Source: Stappia indica (lineage in GTDB: Bacteria > Pseudomonadota > Alphaproteobacteria > Rhizobiales > Stappiaceae). From it: a stretch of DNA of 64,000 bases. The first letter of the stretch is position 1. Every line of letters starts with the position of its first letter. Position numbers and translations under genes: made by a program. Below are positions 7,448-15,539 of the stretch, one piece after another. The notes under the pieces were generated by a model that ran no database searches, was not told the DNA's origin, and saw nothing but the letters and a program-made list of their open reading frames with translations. Where the stretch lies: assembly GCF_009789575.1 (NCBI RefSeq), contig NZ_CP046908.1, positions 248,001-312,000 of the forward strand. The letters run 5' to 3'.

Positions 7448-8443
7448 ATGAACACAGCGACGGCATCAGTCCAGGCCGGGGCGGCAGACGAACCCTGGCT
7501 GCGGCATTTCCCGATCACCTTCTTCGCGGTGGTGATGGGTCTTGCCGGCCTGTCGCTGGCGACCCGCCGCATGGAGGTCGCGCTGTTCGGCGCGCCCGGC
7601 ACGGCCAGCTTCGCGCTGACGCTCGTCACCGCCGCTACCTTCTGCGTCATCGCCGCGGTCTATCTCGCCAAGACGCTGCGCCACACGGATGCGATGAAGG
7701 CGGAGTGGAACCACCCCGTGCGCATCGCCTTCTTCCCGGCGATCACCATCGGCGTGCTGCTGGTCTGCTCCGGCATCCTGCCGCGCGCGCACGGCCTCGT
7801 CGAGGCGGTGTGGATGGTCGCGACGGCCGCGCATCTCGTCATCATTCTCGGCGTCGTTTCCGCCTGGATCAGCCACCGCACCTTCGAACAGGCGCATCTG
7901 ACGCCGGCCTGGTTCATTCCCGCCGTCGGCAACGTGCTGGTGCCGGTCGCCGGCGTCGATCTCGGCTATGTCGAGATCTCGTGGTTCTTCTTCTCCGTCG
8001 GCATGCTGTTCTGGCTGATCTTCCTGACGCTGGTGTTCAACCGGCTGATCTTCCACAACCCGATCGCCGAGCGCCTGTTGCCGACGCTGGTCATCCTGAT
8101 CGCACCGCCTTCGGTCGGCTTCGTCGCGTGGATGCTGCTGAACGGCGGCCAGGTCGATGCCTTCGCCCGCGTCCTCTATTACAGCGCGCTGATGTTCGTG
8201 CTGGTGACGCTGACCCAGGTCGGGCGCCTGTTGCGCCTGCCCTTCTCCATGGCCTGGTGGGCCTATTCCTTCCCGCTCGCCGCCTTCACCATCGCCTCGG
8301 CGCTGTTTGCCGAATCGACGGGCGCCGCCTTCCAGCGCACCCTCTCCTTCATCGCCTATGGCGTTCTGTGGGCAGTGATCGCGATGCTGGTCGTCAAGAC
8401 CTTCGCCGCGATGCGGCGCAACGAGATCTGCCGCCCGGAGTAA
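7448..8443 (+). CDS. SLAC1/TehA-family anion channel
   Basis: A 331-residue inner-membrane protein with about ten hydrophobic helices. The start (WLRHFPITFFAVVMGLAGL) and the helix pattern fit the SLAC1/TDT (TehA, tellurite-resistance/dicarboxylate) family; the phenylalanine-rich pore positions (for example SWFFFSVGMLFW) are in keeping. Family members conduct anions such as chloride, nitrate or sulfite; the substrate here cannot be read. The ATG at 7448 follows GGGCGG. It is divergent from glmU and converges on the flavoprotein gene. Confidence 0.85.
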   Translation: MNTATASVQAGAADEPWLRHFPITFFAVVMGLAGLSLATRRMEVALFGAPGTASFALTLVTAATFCVIAAVYLAKTLRHTDAMKAEWNHPVRIAFFPAITIGVLLVCSGILPRAHGLVEAVWMVATAAHLVIILGVVSAWISHRTFEQAHLTPAWFIPAVGNVLVPVAGVDLGYVEISWFFFSVGMLFWLIFLTLVFNRLIFHNPIAERLLPTLVILIAPPSVGFVAWMLLNGGQVDAFARVLYYSALMFVLVTLTQVGRLLRLPFSMAWWAYSFPLAAFTIASALFAESTGAAFQRTLSFIAYGVLWAVIAMLVVKTFAAMRRNEICRPE

Positions 8444-8446
8444 GGA

Positions 8447-8468
8447 AGGTGAGGCCTGCGCCTCACCT
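8447..8468. terminator. Hairpin between convergent genes
   Basis: AGGTGAGGC (8447-8455) pairs with GCCTCACCT (8460-8468), loop CTGC. It fills the gap between the stop codons of the anion channel and flavoprotein genes. No T-run, so termination activity is uncertain. Confidence 0.35.
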
Positions 8469-9079
8469 CACCACAGCGTCTTGCGCGCCCGCTCCGGCCA
8501 TTCGCGGTCATAGGCCTCGCCGCCGACCGTCGCCTCGCTCAAGGCGGACAGGATCGCGCCGGGCGTCGGCAACCCGCTTGCCGCCTCCTGCGCGTCCCGC
8601 TCCCACAGCCGCGAACGCACGATGGCCCTTGCGCACTGGAAGTAGACCTTCTCCACCTCGATCAGGATCACGCTGCGCGGCGCCTTGCCGTCCACGGCAA
8701 AGTCTTCCAGCAGCTGCGGATCGGCGCTGATCGTCGCCCTTCCGTTGAGGCGCAGCGTCGTGCCGCTGCCGGGAATGAGAAAGAGCAGCGCCACGCGCGG
8801 GTCGCGCACGATATTGCGCAGCGAATCGATGCGGTCGTTGCCGCGCCTGTCGGGCAGCGCCACGCGCTTCGCATCCAGGATGCGCACCACCTCGCCCCGG
8901 TCGCCGCGCGGCGAGCAGTCCAGCCCCTCCGGCCCGGCGGTCGCCAGCGCCACGAAGGGCGAGGCCTTGATCAGGGCGGCATACTCGTCGCTGATCCAGT
9001 CGATCTCCTTGACCGTCGAGGCCGCCCCCGGCGTGCCATAGAGCGCTTCCAGCTGCTCCACCGTGGTGATCGTCGTCAT
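8468..9079 (-). CDS. PPOX-class FMN-binding flavoprotein (MSMEG_1061-like)
   Basis: A 203-residue split-barrel flavoprotein related to pyridoxamine 5'-phosphate oxidase. Recognisable segments are FVALATAGPEGLDCSPRGD, RVALPDRRGNDRIDSLRNI and VALLFLIPGSGTTLRLNGRA, which correspond to FMN-phosphate and dimer contacts. The pattern recalls the MSMEG_1061 subfamily of flavin-dependent oxidoreductases. The biological substrate is unknown. A family-typical tail (ERARKTLW) ends the protein. Stand-alone gene followed by a convergent hairpin. Confidence 0.82.
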   Translation of the reverse strand: MTTITTVEQLEALYGTPGAASTVKEIDWISDEYAALIKASPFVALATAGPEGLDCSPRGDRGEVVRILDAKRVALPDRRGNDRIDSLRNIVRDPRVALLFLIPGSGTTLRLNGRATISADPQLLEDFAVDGKAPRSVILIEVEKVYFQCARAIVRSRLWERDAQEAASGLPTPGAILSALSEATVGGEAYDREWPERARKTLW

Positions 9080-9218
9080 GCGCCTCTAACTCCTTGTTCC
9101 CGTCGGCCTTCTGCTCCCGGTCGGGCCCGGCCGCGCGCAAGCTAGCAGCGGGAAGGTGCGGGCGAAAGAGCAGTCGGCCGGGCAGTGGACACGGGCAGCC
9201 CGTTCCCCCCTCCCTGTC

Positions 9219-9414
9219 CCGGACGGCGCGGGCCACGACAGGCAGGCCGAGCCCCACGGAACTCTCTCCCCCCTTGAGGGGGAGATGTCGGCGAAGCCGA
9301 CAGAGGGGGGTAAGCAGCGCCCACGATGGAGCGCAGCCCTCTCCTTTCGTCCTCCCGGACGGCGCGCAGCACCGAGCCGGGACCGGAGAGCCGAGGGCCT
9401 ATGGGGCACGCTCC
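9219..9414 (+). repeat. 196-bp direct repeat, copy 1
   Basis: Nearly identical to 9742-9937 (same length; scattered substitutions). Internal core CCCCCCTTGAGGGGGAG is a palindromic hairpin of the kind common in Rhizobiales intergenic repeats, followed by GTCGGCGAAGCCGAC, a second perfect hairpin. Confidence 0.9.
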
Positions 9415-9542
9415 TGAAAGATGCCACGGCCGCCGTGCCTCTCCGGTTCCGGGTCGCGGCTTCGCCTTGCCCGGAATGACGACCGAGGGGTTGGTGTGCA
9501 AGGCGGAAACGACCCGCCGCCCCGCCACCTCGCCCTCCGGCT

Positions 9543-9592
9543 GTCGTCCCGGTTTCGGCGCAGCCGAAGACCGGGATCCAGTAACCCCGAAC
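9543..9592 (+). repeat. Dispersed repeat of the GTCGTCCCGGTTTCGGC family, copy 2
   Basis: About 50 bp matching 5401-5450 with a few substitutions; same orientation. Confidence 0.8.
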
Positions 9593-9657
9593 GCTCCCGA
9601 TCGAGGCCGCTGAGCCCGCCGCCGGGTGACCGTTGCTCTCGCACGACCACACGCGCC

Positions 9658-9699
9658 GGCGGATACTGGATGCCTGCCTTCGCAGGCATGACAGCGGAG
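9658..9699 (+). repeat. Dispersed hairpin repeat GGCGGATACTGGA family, copy 2
   Basis: Matches 5519-5560; stem ATGCCTGC/GCAGGCAT carries the compensating change relative to copy 1. Confidence 0.8.
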
Positions 9700-9741
9700 A
9701 GAATGGCCGCGGCCTCCCGCCTCGTATCTGCCCGCGTCCTC

Positions 9742-9937
9742 CCGGACGGCGCGGGCCACGACAGGTAGGCAGAGCCCCACGGAACTCTCTCCCCCCTTGA
9801 GGGGGAGATGTCGGCGAAGCCGACAGAGGGGGGTAAGCAGCGCCCACGATGGAGCGCGCCCCTCTCCTTTCGTCCTCCCGGACGGCGCGCAGCGCCGAGC
9901 CGGGACCGGAGAGCCGAGGGCCTATGGGGCACGCTCC
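9742..9937 (+). repeat. 196-bp direct repeat, copy 2
   Basis: Second copy of the 9219-9414 block, 523 bp downstream. Between the two lie the other dispersed repeat elements. Confidence 0.9.
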
Positions 9938-9972
9938 CGAACGATGGGCCGCAAAGAACGCCACGCGCAACG

Positions 9973-10008
9973 AAAAAGGGGCAGGCGCCGCATGGCCCCT
10001 GCCCCTTT
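9973..10008 (-). terminator. Rho-independent terminator of the cyclophilin genes
   Basis: AAAGGGGCAGG (9975-9985) pairs with CCTGCCCCTTT (9998-10008); on the minus strand the stem is followed by further T residues. It lies 35 bp after the stop codon of the cytoplasmic cyclophilin. Confidence 0.8.
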
Positions 10009-10043
10009 GGTTCGTCGTGTCCGCTCCAATGCGCGGGCGCGCG

Positions 10044-10517
10044 TTACGCGATGTCGGCCGCGACCTTCATCGAGACGATCTTGTCCGGATTGACCACCGG
10101 CTCGCCGCGCTTGATCTTGTCGACATTGTCCATGCCCTCGATCACTTCGCCCCAGACCGTGTACTGGCGGTCGAGGAAGCGGGCGTCGGTGAAGCAGATG
10201 AAGAACTGGCTGTCGCCGGAATTCGGGTCCTGGGCGCGGGCCATCGAGCAGGTGCCGCGCACATGCGGCTCGGCGTTGAACTCGGCGCGCAGCTTCTTGC
10301 CCGAACCGCCGGTGCCGGTGCCGCGCGGGCAGCCGGTCTGGGCCATGAAGCCCTCGATCACGCGGTGGAAGACGATGCCGTCGTAAAAGCCCTCGCGCGC
10401 CAGCTCCTTGATGCGCGCGACGTGGTTCGGCGCAAGGTCCGGGCGCATGTTGATGACGACCTGGCCCTGGGTGGTTTCCATAACCAGCGTGTTTTCTGCA
10501 TCCTTGTATTCGGCCAC
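10044..10517 (-). CDS. Cytoplasmic peptidyl-prolyl cis-trans isomerase (cyclophilin)
   Basis: A 157-residue cyclophilin-type foldase without signal peptide. Catalytic-site motifs: FYDGIVFHRVIEGFMAQTGC (catalytic Arg in FHR), then CSMARA, SQFFICF and YTVWGEVIEGMD. It catalyses proline isomerisation in the cytoplasm. It lies 51 bp downstream of a secreted paralogue with which it shares most motifs, so the pair arose by duplication and is probably one operon. The pair next to coaD and, in relatives, queA-tgt and gyrA is a conserved alphaproteobacterial arrangement. Confidence 0.95.
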   Translation of the reverse strand: MAEYKDAENTLVMETTQGQVVINMRPDLAPNHVARIKELAREGFYDGIVFHRVIEGFMAQTGCPRGTGTGGSGKKLRAEFNAEPHVRGTCSMARAQDPNSGDSQFFICFTDARFLDRQYTVWGEVIEGMDNVDKIKRGEPVVNPDKIVSMKVAADIA

Positions 10518-10568
10518 CCTCGGTCTCCTTCGTATGTTCGTGGAATCTGTGTCGAGCTGTTCGTAGCG

Positions 10569-11111
10569 TCAGTTGGCGTCGGCGGCAACGCGCATGCGCA
10601 CGATCTTGTCCGGGTTCTGCACCGGCTCGCCGCGCTTGATGGTGTCGACGTGCTCCATGCCCTCGACCACCTCGCCGAACACCGTGTACTGGCCGTTCAG
10701 CCAGTCGCCGTCGGCGAACATGATGAAGAACTGCGAGTTGGCGCTGTCCGGGCTCTGCGAGCGGGCCATGCCGAGCGTGCCGCGGCGGAACGGCTCGGAC
10801 GAGAATTCCGCCTTCAGGTCCGGCAGGTCTGAACCGCCCATGCCGGTGCCGGTCGGGTCGCCCGTCTGGGCCATGAAGCCGTCGATCACCCGGTGGAAGA
10901 CGATGCCGTCATAGAAACCCTTGCTCGCCAGCTCCTTGATGCGCGCGACATGGTTCGGCGCAAGGTCGGGCCGCAGGCGGATCACCACCTGCCCGTCCTT
11001 CAGGTCGAGCAGCAGCGTGTTTTCGGGGTCGGTCGACTGGGCGCCGGCCGGCGACAGGCCGATAACGGCGGCAAGGAGAAGCGCGGAAAAGAACGAAGCA
11101 AGGCGTGCCAT
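10569..11111 (-). CDS. Periplasmic peptidyl-prolyl cis-trans isomerase (cyclophilin)
   Basis: A 180-residue cyclophilin with an N-terminal signal peptide (hydrophobic residues about 7-20, cleavage near PAGAQS), so it acts in the periplasm. Motifs: FYDGIVFHRVIDGFMAQTGD, LGMARS, SQFFIMFAD, YTVFGEVVEGME. It is 35 bp downstream of coaD and upstream of the cytoplasmic paralogue. Confidence 0.95.
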   Translation of the reverse strand: MARLASFFSALLLAAVIGLSPAGAQSTDPENTLLLDLKDGQVVIRLRPDLAPNHVARIKELASKGFYDGIVFHRVIDGFMAQTGDPTGTGMGGSDLPDLKAEFSSEPFRRGTLGMARSQSPDSANSQFFIMFADGDWLNGQYTVFGEVVEGMEHVDTIKRGEPVQNPDKIVRMRVAADAN

Positions 11112-11146
11112 GGAAGGAAAGTCTCCCGCAACGGGGGTTGGAACTG

Positions 11147-11653
11147 TCAGCGCGGGGCCGCCAGCCGCTCGGCCAGGCGTTCCGCGACATGAGCCGGAAC
11201 GAAATGGCGGACATCGCCGCCCATCTTGGCGATCTGCCTGACCAGCGTGGCGGTGATGTGGCGGACTTCCGGAGAGGCCGGCAGGAACACCGTCTGCACG
11301 TTCGGCTCCAGCGAGCGGTTCATGCCCGCCATCTGCATCTCGTAGTCGAGGTCGGTTCCGTCGCGCAGCCCCCGCACCAGGAAGGCGGCGCCGTTGCGCC
11401 GGGCCGTCTCGATGACCAGGTCGTCGAAGGAGATCACCTCGATGCGCCCCGCATCGGCCGCGCCGAAGGCATCGCGCGCGACGCGGGCGATCATCGCCAC
11501 CCGCTCCTCGAAGCTGAACATCGGCGACTTGCCGGGATGGACGCCGATGGCGACGACCACCTTGTCGGCAAGGTCGAGCGCGTGGCGCAGGATGTCGACA
11601 TGGCCGTTGGTGACGGGGTCGAAAGAGCCGGGATAGAGCGCGGTGCGTGTCAT
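11147..11653 (-). CDS. coaD: Phosphopantetheine adenylyltransferase
   Basis: Fourth step of coenzyme A synthesis: transfers AMP from ATP to 4'-phosphopantetheine. The 168-residue protein shows the nucleotidyltransferase signature [16 protein letters not shown] (residues 7-22), [14 protein letters not shown] and the C-terminal [16 protein letters not shown] corresponding to the ISSTLVR motif. Length is typical. It likely leads the operon with the two cyclophilins. Confidence 0.97.
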   Translation of the reverse strand: MTRTALYPGSFDPVTNGHVDILRHALDLADKVVVAIGVHPGKSPMFSFEERVAMIARVARDAFGAADAGRIEVISFDDLVIETARRNGAAFLVRGLRDGTDLDYEMQMAGMNRSLEPNVQTVFLPASPEVRHITATLVRQIAKMGGDVRHFVPAHVAERLAERLAAPR

Positions 11654-11723
11654 GCCGCCGATGTACAGGGCGAGCCGCTTTCAGGCAAGCGGGACGAAGG
11701 GGCGAAGCCCCATGCGCGCGCCT

Positions 11724-12314
11724 TCACCCGGCAAGGTCCTGCATGACGGCCCGGCCGGCGAGCCGGGCGACGGCGAGCAGCCGCTCCAGGTCGTGCCCGT
11801 CGCGCGCCCTGGCCGAAAGGCCGGCCATCACGGTGGAGACGAAATCGGTCACCCGCTCCGCCTTGTCCGGATGGCGCGCGGCAACGTAGCGGCGCACCGT
11901 GTCTTCGGCGGCTGTATAAAAGACGCGGGCCGCCTCGCGCGCCTCCGCGTCGTTGCAGCGGATCCCTTCCAGAACCAGGCACCCGGCAGCCGCCGGATCG
12001 GCCGCATAGCGGCGCGCCGCCTCCTCGATGAGAGCCGCAAGGCTCTCGCCGACCGGACGGCCGGGGCTCAGGATCTCGTCGAAGGGAATGGCCGCCGTTG
12101 CCGAGTAGCGCTCCAGCGCGCGCGCATAAAGGCCTGCCTTGTTGCCGAAGGCGGCATAGAAGCTCGGCGGGTTGATGCCGAGCGCCTCGGTGACGTCCGC
12201 AACGCTCACGGCATCGTAGCCGCGGGCGCGGAACATCTGCTGCGCGGTCGCGACCGCCTCCTCGGGATCGAAGCGGCGCGGGCGGCCGCGCGGGCGGGAT
12301 ATATTTTTAGTCAT
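11724..12314 (-). CDS. TetR/AcrR-family transcriptional regulator
   Basis: A 196-residue regulator. The N-terminal helix-turn-helix spans about residues 14-60 (AVATAQQMFRARGYDAVSVA, then LGINPPSFYAAFGNKAGLY). The C-terminal domain has a TetR_C-like Cys pattern (AAGCLVLEG) but the ligand is unknown. It is divergently transcribed from the SDR oxidoreductase gene, 75 bp apart, with a palindrome in between; control of that gene (and itself) is the natural inference. Confidence 0.92.
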   Translation of the reverse strand: MTKNISRPRGRPRRFDPEEAVATAQQMFRARGYDAVSVADVTEALGINPPSFYAAFGNKAGLYARALERYSATAAIPFDEILSPGRPVGESLAALIEEAARRYAADPAAAGCLVLEGIRCNDAEAREAARVFYTAAEDTVRRYVAARHPDKAERVTDFVSTVMAGLSARARDGHDLERLLAVARLAGRAVMQDLAG

Positions 12315-12328
12315 CGCTATAAAAATCC

Positions 12329-12367
12329 TTGAACAGCCCTTCCATAGCCTTATGTAGCGTCCACTAC
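12329..12367 (+). promoter_or_regulatory. Promoter with TetR-type operator candidate
   Basis: TTGAAC at 12329-12334 and TATGTA at 12351-12356 (16-bp spacer) form a plausible promoter for the SDR gene. The palindrome GTAGCGTCCACTAC at 12354-12367 (arms GTAG.G/C.CTAC) overlaps the -10 box, the position expected for a repressor site of the divergent TetR regulator. Confidence 0.4.
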
Positions 12368-12389
12368 GTTAATACTCAAGGAGGGCCAG

Positions 12390-13103
12390 ATGGCCGACTT
12401 TCAGGGAAAATCCGTCCTCGTGCTCGGCGGCAGCCGCGGGATCGGGGCAGCGATCGTCAGACGGTTCGCGGCAGAGGGGGCGAACGTGACCTTCACCTAT
12501 GCCGGGTCGAAGGAGGCAGCGCACAAGCTGGCGGCCGAGACCGGCGCTACGGCGGTCATGACGGACAGTGCCGACCGGGATGCGGTGATCGCCCGGGTCC
12601 GCGACAGCGGGCCGCTCGCCGTGCTGGTGGTGAATGCCGGCGTCGCCGTCTTCGGCGACGCGCTGGAGCAGGATCCCGACGCCATCGACCGGCTGTTCCG
12701 GATCAATGTCCAGACCCCCTACCACGCCTCCGTCGAGGCGGCGCGGCAGATGCCGCAGGACGGCCGGATCATCGTGATCGGCTCCGTCAACGGCGACCGC
12801 ATGCCCGTCCCCGGCATGGCCTCCTACGCGCTCAGCAAGTCGGCGCTGCAGGGCCTGGCCCGCGGGCTGGCGCGCGATTTCGGGCCGCGCGGCATCACCG
12901 TGAACATCGTGCAGCCGGGCCCCATCGACACCGATGCGAACCCCGCCGACGGGCCGATGAAGGAGCTGATGCACAGCTTCATGACCATCAAGCGCCACGG
13001 CAGGCCGGAAGAGGTCGCCGGCATGGTCGCCTGGCTCGCCGGCCCCGAGGCCGGCTTCGTCACCGGGGCGATGCACACGATCGACGGCGGCTTCGGCGCC
13101 TGA
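12390..13103 (+). CDS. SDR-family oxidoreductase
   Basis: A 237-residue classical short-chain dehydrogenase. Cofactor motif VLGGSRGIGAAIVRRF (TGxxxGIG type) near residues 10-25, VVNAGVAVFG (NAG motif), and the active site with Ser at IVIGSVNGD and YALSK (Tyr-x-x-x-Lys) about residue 150; LARDFGPRGITVNIVQPGPI follows. The absence of an acidic residue after the second glycine-rich strand (FTYAGSKEAA) suggests NADP(H). The substrate is unknown. ATG at 12390 with AGGAGGG upstream. It is divergent from the TetR gene. Confidence 0.92.
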   Translation: MADFQGKSVLVLGGSRGIGAAIVRRFAAEGANVTFTYAGSKEAAHKLAAETGATAVMTDSADRDAVIARVRDSGPLAVLVVNAGVAVFGDALEQDPDAIDRLFRINVQTPYHASVEAARQMPQDGRIIVIGSVNGDRMPVPGMASYALSKSALQGLARGLARDFGPRGITVNIVQPGPIDTDANPADGPMKELMHSFMTIKRHGRPEEVAGMVAWLAGPEAGFVTGAMHTIDGGFGA

Positions 13104-13122
13104 CGGGCGGAAGGCCCGGCGC

Positions 13123-13158
13123 AAAAAGCGCGGGGGCAGGCGTCTGCCCGCCCCGCGC
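13123..13158 (-). terminator. Rho-independent terminator of the glyoxalase-like gene
   Basis: GCGCGGGG (13128-13135) pairs with CCCCGCGC (13151-13158), with an inner GCAG/CTGC stem. On the minus strand the stem is followed by TTTTT (complement of 13123-13127). Confidence 0.75.
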
Positions 13159-13183
13159 CTCGCGAGCCGAGCTGGCTACTCCG

Positions 13184-13744
13184 TCAGCTCCCCGTGAGTT
13201 CCATGAAGCGGATGCGGTTGCTGAACGGGTCGGTGACCTGCAGCTCGAGCCGCCCTCCCTGGTCCTCCAGCCCCGGCTTCATGTAGCGGTAGTCCTTGGC
13301 CTGCAGCTCCCGGTGCAGGTCTCGGATGCCGGGCATGTAGACGCACATGTTGCCGCCGGGCGTCGCGTCGCCGGCATGTTCCGACAGGTGCAGCCGCAGT
13401 CCGGAGCGCGAGATCTGCATATAGAGCGGAAAATTATCGCCGTAGCGGTGCTCCCAGTCGAGGGAGAAGCCGAGAAAGCCGAAATAGAACTCGCTCGCCT
13501 TGGCGACGTCGAAGATGCGCACGATCGGCACTGCCTGCTCAAGGCGGAGGCTCTCGCGGCTCTCGGCCGCCTCGCCCCCACCTTCGCCCTCCCCGATCTT
13601 CGCGGCCAGCACGTTCCAGTTGGCAAGGCCGAACTGGCGGGCGACGATTTCCAGTGCTTCGCTGTGGGTGATGGTCAGGTTTTTCTCGGCAAGAGCCTCG
13701 CGCATGGCCTTGGCCATGAGCTTCGAATGGCGATGGTCGCGCAT
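13184..13744 (-). CDS. Glyoxalase/bleomycin-resistance superfamily protein
   Basis: A 186-residue protein with two parts. Residues about 1-55 (KLMAKAMREALAEKNL, HSEALEIVARQFGLANWNVL) form a helical region seen in some glyoxalase-superfamily proteins; residues about 65-186 are a VOC fold (IVRIFDVAKASEFYFGFLGF, then LRLHLSEHAGD and LQVTDPFSNRIRFMEL). Metal-ligand candidates are His in LHLSEH and Glu in FMEL. Function (metabolic enzyme or binding protein) cannot be read. The gene converges on the SDR gene with a terminator between. Confidence 0.8.
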   Translation of the reverse strand: MRDHRHSKLMAKAMREALAEKNLTITHSEALEIVARQFGLANWNVLAAKIGEGEGGGEAAESRESLRLEQAVPIVRIFDVAKASEFYFGFLGFSLDWEHRYGDNFPLYMQISRSGLRLHLSEHAGDATPGGNMCVYMPGIRDLHRELQAKDYRYMKPGLEDQGGRLELQVTDPFSNRIRFMELTGS

Positions 13745-14031
13745 GTCCGTTTCCTCGTCACGGCGAAGTCCTCGTCAGCACCCGCATTACCGACGCCTTC
13801 GCCCGACGGTTGAACGGTCAGGACGCATCGCTTCGGAGGCATTCGCCATGCCCCGCCATATTCACGGCGGGGTGCGGGCTGCCGGCTGCCTCCGGCCATG
13901 GCGCAGGATAGCGCGCGGCCCCGCCCCTGTCAGCCGGCGAGTGGCAGGCCGTAAGTCTCGGCACCCCTCCTTGCACGCGGCGCCTCCGCCGGTAAAACGG
14001 TGGAAGCCCAACCGGACAGCGAGACGAGACC

Positions 14032-14541
14032 TTGCCGATCCTGCCGACGTTCCGCACCGCCCGCCTCACCATAAGGCCGCGAACCCTCGCCGATCTGGAC
14101 GCCTGCCTGGCCATGGACCGCGATCCCGAGGTGATCAGGTTCGTGCCCAAACCCTGGACCGATCCCGCCGGCCACGCGGCTTTCGTGCGCGGGCGGATGC
14201 AGGCCGATTACGGGCCGGGCCTCGGCTACTGGTCGGTGTTTGCGCATGACCGGCCGGAGCATTTCCTCGGCTGGATCCTGCTGATCCCCTGTGACGGCAT
14301 CGGGCCGGAGATCGAGATCGGCTGGCGCTTCCTGCGCGAGACCTGGGGCAAGGGCTATGCGACCGAGGCGGCGCAGCCCGTCCTCGACCATGCGATGGAC
14401 ACGCTGGCGCTCGACCGTGTCGTCGCGGAAATCGATCCCAACAACGCAGGCTCGATCAAGGTCGCCCGCAAGCTCGGCATGACCGACGAAGGCCTGATCC
14501 ACAAGGACGGCGCGACCTGGCACGCCTTCGCGATGCGGTAA
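14032..14541 (+). CDS. GNAT-family N-acetyltransferase
   Basis: A 169-residue acetyltransferase of the RimJ/RimL-like group: LPTFRTARLTIRPRTLAD at the N-terminus, EIEIGWRFLRETWGKGYATE (acetyl-CoA pyrophosphate-binding R/Q-x-x-G-x-G/A type loop) in the middle and VAEIDPNNAGSIKVARKLGM (motif B) near the end. The acceptor may be a protein or small molecule. The best start is a TTG at 14032, since no in-frame ATG precedes the conserved RTARLTIRP; GAGACGAGA lies just upstream. Confidence 0.87.
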   Translation: MPILPTFRTARLTIRPRTLADLDACLAMDRDPEVIRFVPKPWTDPAGHAAFVRGRMQADYGPGLGYWSVFAHDRPEHFLGWILLIPCDGIGPEIEIGWRFLRETWGKGYATEAAQPVLDHAMDTLALDRVVAEIDPNNAGSIKVARKLGMTDEGLIHKDGATWHAFAMR

Positions 14542-14722
14542 TGGCGGCGCAAACCAAGGCAAGGCAGCGCGACTTCGAATCCTCTCAGCCCGTGGCCACG
14601 TCGTTTCCCCGCCGGCGCCATTGTTTTGTAATTGTTGCCGTAAAGTCACTCACTGCGAATTTATTTAAGTCGCGCCGCTTTTCTGCTAGACTGTTGCTCA
14701 TAAGCAAAAGGAGGCGCAGGAC

Positions 14723-15013
14723 ATGCGTGGCATTGCAGCTTTGGGCCTTGGCGGCCTTGCCGCCATTGCCATATCCGTTGCCGTCGGAGGCCTGACACTC
14801 GGCACCGCGGATCAGATCAACACCGCGAAGAAGGGCGACCGCATGGCGCGCACGGTGCAGGTCGCCTGTGCCGCCGGCACCATGCAGGACGTGGCACCGG
14901 GCTGCGCGGATCTTGCCCGCAGCGTCGATCCCGCCTCCGCGCCCGCCTGGCACACCATCGCCACGAGCGACGGCGCCACCACCGTTCTCGCGCGCGCCCG
15001 CGTTTCGGAGTGA
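14723..15013 (+). CDS. Small exported C-x11-C protein, paralogue 1
   Basis: A 96-residue protein with a strong RBS (AAGGAGG at 14708-14714). Residues about 4-27 form one hydrophobic segment (signal peptide or anchor). The rest is exported and carries exactly two cysteines, C-x11-C (CAAGTMQDVAPGC). It aligns with the two following genes: TVQVACAAG resembles TVEAVCGG of paralogue 2, and TIATSDGATTVLARARV resembles TTVETREPAANTSVLERV of paralogue 3. Function unknown; I do not recognise the family. dsbB lies 1.8 kb downstream. Confidence 0.75.
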   Translation: MRGIAALGLGGLAAIAISVAVGGLTLGTADQINTAKKGDRMARTVQVACAAGTMQDVAPGCADLARSVDPASAPAWHTIATSDGATTVLARARVSE

Positions 15014-15539
15014 TCCGATCGTCCTGACCTCGGACCTCTCCCGGCACGGCGCGGCGCGCAAGCCTCGCGTCCTGCCCGCAGCAGCGTGACGGCGGGTTCC
15101 CCGCCTCGCCGTCATGCGCTCCCCCGGCCCCCTCTTCACTCTCCTCCCGTGCCGCTTCGCGCCTGCCCGCGCCCGATCACCGACCTTTCACCGGCCTTTC
15201 ACCTTCGCGCGAGCTTCGCCGTTTGCGCGCGCCTGCCTCTTGGCCCGCGTCCGGGCGCTCCCCATCTTATCTTTCAGGGTTGCAGGGGATGCGTGCCGCG
15301 CGGTCCCCGGCTGGACCGGCACCATGCCGGTCGCGGGCAGAAAGCAGGAGCGTTTCGCATCCGCGAAGCGTCCGGAACCGCCGAAAGGCCATGCGATTGA
15401 TGCATGGCTGGCATGCGAAAGCATGCCCGGCTTATACGCAACTCGCTGCAATCGTTCACAAAAGCAGCACAGGCCGTTCACGGAATACTGAACCGGCAAA
15501 GCCTTGCCAATCCCCTCGGGATACTACATATGGCGGTGC
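15014..15539. other. 525-bp non-coding stretch
   Basis: No convincing gene. Contains a hairpin TGACGGCG/CGCCGTCA (15087-15094, 15107-15114) that may end the upstream transcript, though without T-run, and several ATGCAT/GCATGC-rich palindromic steps at 15389-15427. A promoter for paralogue 2 should lie at the right end. Confidence 0.55.

Larger units (their letters stand above)
9080..10043. other. 960-bp non-coding region built from repeats
   Basis: No credible gene. Contains a 196-bp direct duplication, members of two dispersed repeat families shared with 5400-5560, and the terminator of the cyclophilin genes at the right end. Confidence 0.75.

Noticed and set aside
9340-9365. GTCCTCCCGGAC elements repeated in intergenic regions (also 9736, 9875, 21500).
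   Set aside because: They contain only CCTCCC inside a short palindrome, belong to dispersed repeats, and lack the CCTCCTCCC loop of the cuckoo arrays.
14570-14590. CGACTTCGAATCCTCTC looked like a tRNA T-arm.
   Set aside because: The flanking bases do not pair as a T-stem and no acceptor or anticodon arm is present.
15138-15148. TCTCCTCCC resembling the cuckoo loop motif.
   Set aside because: Only a three-base stem can form around it and there is no second copy or DUF1127 gene nearby.
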